From: Streptococcus mitis bv. 2 str. SK95
GTDB taxonomy: Bacteria > Bacillota > Bacilli > Lactobacillales > Streptococcaceae
DNA length: 63,228 nucleotides
Assembly (NCBI RefSeq): GCF_000222705.1
Contig: NZ_AFUB01000060.1
Location: 1-63,228 of the forward strand
Direction: 5' to 3'
Shown here: positions 59,087 to 63,228 of the stretch, in pieces
How positions within the stretch are numbered: the stretch's first letter is position 1
Layout: each line of letters begins with the position of its first letter
Position numbers and translations under genes: made by a program
The notes under the pieces: generated by a model
What the model saw: the letters and a program-made list of their open reading frames with translations, nothing else
Database searches by the model: none
Told to the model about the DNA's origin: nothing

Positions 59087-59962
59087 TCATCTATTTTGTT
59101 TTAATTCTGTTTCGAAAGTATCCGAGAGGGCAGTAAAACTCAATTGTTCTAAGGTGAGTGGATGGGTAAAGGAAAGTCGAAAGGCGTGGAGCATAAGCCG
59201 ATTTGTCTTTGATTTACTATTATAGAGAGGATCGCCTAGGATAGGGTGCTTATGGTGAGAAAGGTGAACACGGATTTGATGCGTTCGACCGGTCTTTAGT
59301 TTGCAACGAACTAAGGAAGTTTTGTTTGGGAATTGCTTTAATCTGCTTACATGCGTTTCAGCATATTGCCCACTTTTGGAATCTATCACTCGTTTTCTGC
59401 GATCGTGTCGATCACGACCAATTTTATCTCGGAAGATAAGTTCTTTGTTCCCCACTTGCCCCTCTACGAGTGCCCAGTACTCGCGAGCAATTTCCTTCTT
59501 CTCCAACAAACGATTGAGAATGGGTAGGATAAAAGGATTTTTAGCAAAAAGCACTAAACCGCTTGTTTCCATATCCAGGCGATGAACGACATAGCAGGTT
59601 TGACCAATGTAGGCAGAGACATGGTTGAGAAGGGCAATTTCATCTGGTTGATTACCGTGTGTTTTCATGCCTTCGGGTTTGTTGACGATAATGAGATGTT
59701 GGTCTTGGTAAATCTCCTGAACAAGGTCTGGGTTGCCCAAAAGGATTTCCTTTGTGGGATAATCTTCCTCGTCAAAAGTCAATTGACAAATATCCCCTGG
59801 CTTCACCATCTCGTTCCAGTGAACTTGTTTTTGATTGATTAAGATATTCTTCTTGGTTCTTAGAAAATGGCGAATCTTTCTAGGAATGAGGAGTTGCTCC
59901 TCTAGGAATTGTTTGACCGTCATTTGAGGCAAGGATGATGGTAATGTAAATGTGAATTGCAT
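59087..59962 (-). CDS. RluD/RluA-family pseudouridine synthase
   Basis: The 291-residue protein has an N-terminal S4-like RNA-binding region (MTVKQFLEEQLLIPRKIRHFLRTKKNILINQKQVHWNEMVKPGD), the catalytic motif VVHRLDMETSGLVLFAK (Asp near 130) and the CKLKTGRTHQIRVHLSH motif near 225. It isomerises uridine in rRNA or tRNA. The precise target cannot be told from sequence. No ribosome site precedes the ATG, and TG-T-TACAAT ends 6 nt upstream, so the mRNA may be leaderless. Confidence 0.9.
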   Translation of the reverse strand: MQFTFTLPSSLPQMTVKQFLEEQLLIPRKIRHFLRTKKNILINQKQVHWNEMVKPGDICQLTFDEEDYPTKEILLGNPDLVQEIYQDQHLIIVNKPEGMKTHGNQPDEIALLNHVSAYIGQTCYVVHRLDMETSGLVLFAKNPFILPILNRLLEKKEIAREYWALVEGQVGNKELIFRDKIGRDRHDRRKRVIDSKSGQYAETHVSRLKQFPNKTSLVRCKLKTGRTHQIRVHLSHHKHPILGDPLYNSKSKTNRLMLHAFRLSFTHPLTLEQLSFTALSDTFETELKQNR

Positions 59963-59968
59963 ACAGAT

Positions 59969-59977
59969 ATTGTAACA
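59969..59977 (-). promoter_or_regulatory. extended -10 of the pseudouridine synthase gene (leaderless promoter candidate)
   Basis: On the minus strand TG-T-TACAAT, six bases (ATCTGT), then ATG at 59962. Confidence 0.6.
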
Positions 59978-59999
59978 AAAAAAGCCCTATTTGGATAGG
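59976..59999 (-). terminator. minus-strand terminator-like hairpin abutting the pseudouridine synthase promoter
   Basis: Read leftward: CCCTAT-CCAA-ATAGGG, C, then T7, directly before the -10. It would stop antisense transcription arriving from pbp2A before the next gene. Confidence 0.55.
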
Positions 60000-60033
60000 G
60001 AGTAGCTAAATTCTTGAGTTCCTATGGTGAAGA

Positions 60034-60042
60034 TGATAAAAT
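60034..60042 (+). promoter_or_regulatory. extended -10 of pbp2A (leaderless promoter candidate)
   Basis: TG-A-TAAAAT, six bases (AAACGC), then ATG at 60049. There is no ribosome-binding sequence. Confidence 0.6.
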
Positions 60043-60048
60043 AAACGC

Positions 60049-62244
60049 ATGAAATTAGATAAATTATTTGAGAAGTTTCTTTCTCTCTTTAAAAAAGAAA
60101 CGAGTGAATCGGCGGAGTCTGATTCAACTAGCATGCGTCGTTCACGGAGCGACAGAAAAAAATTGTCCCAAGTAGGCCCAATTCGGAAATTTTGGCGTCG
60201 TTATCATCTGACAAAGATCGTCATCATTTTAGGGTTAAGTGCTGGTTTGCTAGTAGGAACCTACCTATTTGCAATAGCCAAGTCTACCAATGTCAATGAT
60301 TTGCAAAATGCCCTGAAAACGCGAACTCTGATTTTTGACCGTGAAGAAAAAGAGGCGGGAGCCCTGTCAGGTCAAAAGGGAACCTATGTTGAGCTGACAG
60401 ATATCAGCAAAGACTTGCAGAATGCTGTCGTTGCGACAGAGGATCGTTCCTTCTATAAAAATGATGGGATTAACTACGGTCGTTTCTTTCTAGCCATCCT
60501 TACAGCAGGCCGTTCTGGAGGGGGGTCCACTATCACCCAACAGTTGGCGAAAAATGCCTATCTGTCTCAGGACCAAACTGTTGAACGAAAGGCCAAGGAG
60601 TTTTTCCTGGCTTTAGAATTGACAAAGAAATACAGCAAGGAGCAAATCCTTACTATGTATCTCAATAACGCCTACTTTGGGAATGGCGTCTGGGGTGTAG
60701 AGGATGCGAGTAAGAAATATTTCGGTGTATCGGCTGCGGAATTAACCCTTGATCAGGCGGCGACTCTAGCAGGGATGCTCAAGGGACCAGAATTGTATAA
60801 TCCATTAAATTCTGTTGAGACTTCGACCAACCGTAGGGATACTGTTTTGCAAAATATGGTTGCAGCGGGCTATATTGATAAAAATCAAGAGACCGAAGCG
60901 ACTGGAGTAGATATGGCTTCTCAACTGCAAGATAAGTACGAGGGCAAGATTTCGGATTATCGTTACCCGTCCTATTTTGATGCAGTTGTCAACGAAGCAG
61001 TTTCCAAGTACAATCTCACAGAAGAAGAGATTGTCAACAACGGCTATCGAATCTACACAGAGCTTGACCAAAACTACCAAGCTAACATGCAGGTTATTTA
61101 CGAAAATACTTCCCTATTTCCAACGGCAGAAGACGGAACGCATGCCGAATCAGGTAGTGTCGCTCTAGAGCCTAAAACAGGTGGGGTGCGTGGGGTTGTC
61201 GGCCGCGTAGCTGGTGATGACAAATCAGGATTCCGTAATTTTAACTATGCAACGCAGTCTAAGCGTAGCCCAGGTTCGACGATTAAGCCTTTGGTCGTTT
61301 ACACTCCAGCTGTGGAAGCCGGCTGGGCTCTGAACAAGCAACTGGATAATCATACGATGCAGTACGACAGTTATCAAGTAGACAACTATGCTGGCATTAA
61401 GACTTCTCCTGAAGTACCTATGTATCAAGCCTTGGCAGAATCACTCAATCTACCAGCGGTTGCGACTGTAAATGATTTGGGAATCAATAAGGCCTTTGAA
61501 GCTGGGACGAGATTTGGTCTTAATATGGATAAAGTTGACCGTGTTCTCGGAGTTGCCCTAGGTGGAGGAGTAGAGACGAATCCTCTTCAGATGGCACAAG
61601 CCTATGCAGCCTTTGCTAATGAAGGACTGATGCCTGAGGCGCATTTCATTACTCGTATCGAAAATGCCAGTGGACAGGTCATCAAGAGTCATAAAAATTC
61701 CCAAAAACGAGTGATTGATAAGTCTGTGGCTGATAAAATGACCAGCATGATGCTAGGAACATTTACCAATGGTACAGGAATTAGTTCGTCGCCAGCGGAT
61801 TACGTTATGGCTGGTAAAACAGGAACTACTGAGGCTGTTTTCAATCCTGAATATACGAGTGACCAGTGGGTGATTGGTTATACTCCAGATGTGGTAATTA
61901 CCCACTGGCTTGGCTTCCCAACAACAGATGAGAACCATTATCTAGCAGGTTCGACCTCAAATGGAGCAGCCCATGTTTTTAGAAGTATGGCTAATACCAT
62001 TTTGCCTTACACTCCTGGCAGCACCTTTACGGTTGAGAATGCCTATAAGCAAAATGGTATTGAACCAGAAAATACCAAGCGGCAAGTCGTTGAAAATGAA
62101 ACGAATCAGACGGAAGATCCGCTAGGAGATATTCGTAGCCGTGCTCAAAATCTTGTAGACGAAGCGGGGCGTGCGATTTCGGATGCCAAGATAAAAGAAA
62201 AAGCCCAGACAATCTGGGACTCTTTCGTCAATCTCTTTCATTAA
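60049..62244 (+). CDS. pbp2A: class A penicillin-binding protein 2a
   Basis: The 731-residue bifunctional wall synthase has a short basic head, one membrane helix (about 56-77), a glycosyltransferase domain (about 95-270; VATEDRSFYKNDGINYGRF with catalytic Glu, GGSTITQQLAKNAYL) and a transpeptidase domain (about 360-660; nucleophile Ser in SPGSTIKP near 409, SLN in LAESLNLPAV, KTGT near 594). It polymerises and crosslinks peptidoglycan outside the membrane. Size and the rpmG-secE-nusG neighbourhood match pneumococcal PBP2a. Confidence 0.95.
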   Translation: MKLDKLFEKFLSLFKKETSESAESDSTSMRRSRSDRKKLSQVGPIRKFWRRYHLTKIVIILGLSAGLLVGTYLFAIAKSTNVNDLQNALKTRTLIFDREEKEAGALSGQKGTYVELTDISKDLQNAVVATEDRSFYKNDGINYGRFFLAILTAGRSGGGSTITQQLAKNAYLSQDQTVERKAKEFFLALELTKKYSKEQILTMYLNNAYFGNGVWGVEDASKKYFGVSAAELTLDQAATLAGMLKGPELYNPLNSVETSTNRRDTVLQNMVAAGYIDKNQETEATGVDMASQLQDKYEGKISDYRYPSYFDAVVNEAVSKYNLTEEEIVNNGYRIYTELDQNYQANMQVIYENTSLFPTAEDGTHAESGSVALEPKTGGVRGVVGRVAGDDKSGFRNFNYATQSKRSPGSTIKPLVVYTPAVEAGWALNKQLDNHTMQYDSYQVDNYAGIKTSPEVPMYQALAESLNLPAVATVNDLGINKAFEAGTRFGLNMDKVDRVLGVALGGGVETNPLQMAQAYAAFANEGLMPEAHFITRIENASGQVIKSHKNSQKRVIDKSVADKMTSMMLGTFTNGTGISSSPADYVMAGKTGTTEAVFNPEYTSDQWVIGYTPDVVITHWLGFPTTDENHYLAGSTSNGAAHVFRSMANTILPYTPGSTFTVENAYKQNGIEPENTKRQVVENETNQTEDPLGDIRSRAQNLVDEAGRAISDAKIKEKAQTIWDSFVNLFH

Positions 62245-62270
62245 GAGGCTTGTCAAAGCCTAGGTTTCTT

Positions 62271-62279
62271 GTTATAATA
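62271..62279 (+). promoter_or_regulatory. extended -10 promoter of rpmG-secE-nusG
   Basis: TG-T-TATAAT, 17 bp before the rpmG start codon, within the gap after pbp2A. Confidence 0.6.
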
Positions 62280-62296
62280 GATAAGATGGAGGCGTT

Positions 62297-62449
62297 ATGG
62301 CACTAAAAAAAGCAAGCCTAGCTTGTGCAGTTTGTGGTTCAAGGAATTACTCAATCAAAATTAGTGGGAACCCCAAGCCAACACGACTAGAAGTAAATAA
62401 ATTTTGTAAACATTGTGGAAAATATACGACACATAGAGAGACGAGATAG
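62297..62449 (+). CDS. rpmG: 50S ribosomal protein L33
   Basis: The 50-residue protein starts [20 protein letters not shown], with CAVC and CKHC as a zinc-ribbon pair and HRETR at the end. GGAGG is 3-7 nt upstream. This is the zinc-binding form of L33. Confidence 0.9.
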   Translation: MALKKASLACAVCGSRNYSIKISGNPKPTRLEVNKFCKHCGKYTTHRETR

Positions 62450-62458
62450 GAGAGAACG

Positions 62459-62635
62459 ATGGGTTTTATTAAGGATATTTTTAAACTTCTTAAAGAAACA
62501 ACTTGGCCAACTCGCAAAGAAAGCTGGAGAGATTTTCGCTCTATTATGGAATACACAGCCTTCTTTGTGGTCATCATTTACATTTTTGACCAGTTGATTG
62601 TTTCAGGTTTGATTCGATTTATTAACATTTTTTAG
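62459..62635 (+). CDS. secE: preprotein translocase subunit SecE
   Basis: The 58-residue single-helix membrane protein has the conserved amphipathic segment FKLLKETTWPTRKESWRD followed by a helix (about 30-52). It clamps SecY. GGAG precedes the ATG. The secE-nusG pair is standard. Confidence 0.95.
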   Translation: MGFIKDIFKLLKETTWPTRKESWRDFRSIMEYTAFFVVIIYIFDQLIVSGLIRFINIF

Positions 62636-62687
62636 AAGAAAAGCGGAGAACTTCTGCTAGCTTTCTTCTATTATGAAAGGAAATATC

Positions 62688-63224
62688 ATGGATAGTTTTG
62701 ACAAAGGATGGTTTGTTCTACAAACTTATTCTGGTTATGAAAATAAGGTAAAAGAAAATCTATTGCAACGTGCACAAACGTATAACATGTTGGATAATAT
62801 TCTACGTGTTGAGATTCCAACACAAACCGTGCAAGTTGAGAAAAATGGAAAGAAAAAGGAAGTTGAAGAGAATCGCTTTCCAGGTTATGTCCTTGTAGAA
62901 ATGGTCATGACAGATGAAGCATGGTTCGTCGTTCGAAACACGCCTAACGTAACAGGATTCGTCGGTTCACACGGTAACAGATCAAAACCAACTCCGCTAT
63001 TGGAACAGGAAATCCGTGATATTCTGGTTTCTATGGGACAAACCGTTCAAGAGTTTGATATTGATGTTGAAGTTGGGCAGACTGTCCGCATCATTGATGG
63101 TGCTTTTGCAGATTATACAGGTAAAATTATTGAAATTGATAACAACAAAGTGAAGATGATTATCTCTATGTTTGGTAATGATACGATTGCAGAAGTAAAT
63201 CTCAACCAAATTGCAGAATTATAA
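62688..63224 (+). CDS. nusG: transcription elongation factor NusG
   Basis: The 178-residue protein has the NGN domain (WFVLQTYSGYENKVKENLLQRA; FPGYVLVEMVMTDEAWFVVRNTPNVTGFVG) and a C-terminal KOW domain (VGQTVRIIDGAFADYTGKIIEIDNNKVKMII). It binds RNA polymerase to regulate elongation and pausing. The ATG at 62688 fits AAAGGA upstream; an earlier ATG at 62673 overlaps that site. The gene is complete just before the window ends. Confidence 0.95.
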   Translation: MDSFDKGWFVLQTYSGYENKVKENLLQRAQTYNMLDNILRVEIPTQTVQVEKNGKKKEVEENRFPGYVLVEMVMTDEAWFVVRNTPNVTGFVGSHGNRSKPTPLLEQEIRDILVSMGQTVQEFDIDVEVGQTVRIIDGAFADYTGKIIEIDNNKVKMIISMFGNDTIAEVNLNQIAEL

Positions 63225-63228
63225 CCCC

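Overview
The window is chromosomal DNA from a streptococcus of the mitis/pneumoniae group. Three things point there: the protein sequences themselves, the gene neighbourhoods (thrC, a MATE pump, a HAD phosphatase and a LysM protein together; tgt and nagA; a comG operon followed by ackA; rnpA-yidC-jag; tkt; adhE; gap; pbp2A-rpmG-secE-nusG), and the abundance of extended -10 promoters (TGnTATAAT). The core is compact and read mostly rightward. Two stretches are clearly acquired and more AT-rich.

Layout. (1) 1-480: a five-gene tRNA cluster (Tyr, Trp, His, Gln, Leu) ending in a terminator. (2) 389-3601: a 3.1 kb insertion scar at the 3' end of tRNA-Leu, bounded by a 73 bp direct repeat of the tRNA 3' half. 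It carries an OLD-family ATPase/TOPRIM nuclease and an endonuclease/exonuclease/phosphatase-family protein, with no integrase left. (3) 3.7-24.5 kb: core genes for a glutamate-cysteine ligase-like enzyme, threonine synthase, MATE efflux, a cell-wall LysM protein, MarR regulation, tRNA queuosine modification, peptidoglycan O-acetylation, N-acetylglucosamine use, the competence pilus (comGA-GG behind a ComX box), two methyltransferases and acetate kinase. (4) 24,594-48,510: a 23.9 kb integrative and conjugative element (ICE). (5) 48.5-63.2 kb: rnpA, yidC, jag, transketolase, yajC, adhE, gap, rluD-like, pbp2A, rpmG, secE and nusG.

The ICE has a mosaic body. A left module holds a RelB/DinJ-like antitoxin with a MazF/PemK-like toxin. 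Next comes a leftward ImmR-ImmA repressor/protease pair facing a consensus rightward promoter. That promoter opens onto about 560 nt without genes that ends in a terminator and looks like a structured RNA. Beyond lie an LPXTG adhesin, DUF961-like proteins, an FtsK-type coupling protein split by a frameshift, an oriT with a large cruciform, a MobT/Orf20-type relaxase, small membrane ORFs, a broken double-HTH gene, antirestriction-like proteins, and a type IV secretion module in the same order as ICEBs1 conB-conC-conD-conE-conG-cwlT. A second LPXTG protein, accessory proteins, an excisionase-like gene and a tyrosine integrase complete it. The 18 bp core repeat lies across the -10 element of the rnpA promoter, so the element sits between the original rnpA promoter and rnpA and supplies a replacement -35 region.

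Points most worth a second look: the unexplained RNA-like region under the ImmR promoter; insertion inside the rnpA promoter; five promoters placed so that the mRNA would start at the ATG (leaderless), including divergent rluD-like/pbp2A; a 44 bp dispersed repeat near both ICE ends; paired ArdA-like/acidic proteins; and three one-base disruptions in ICE genes, at least two of them in homopolymer runs, which could be real decay, phase switching or sequencing error.
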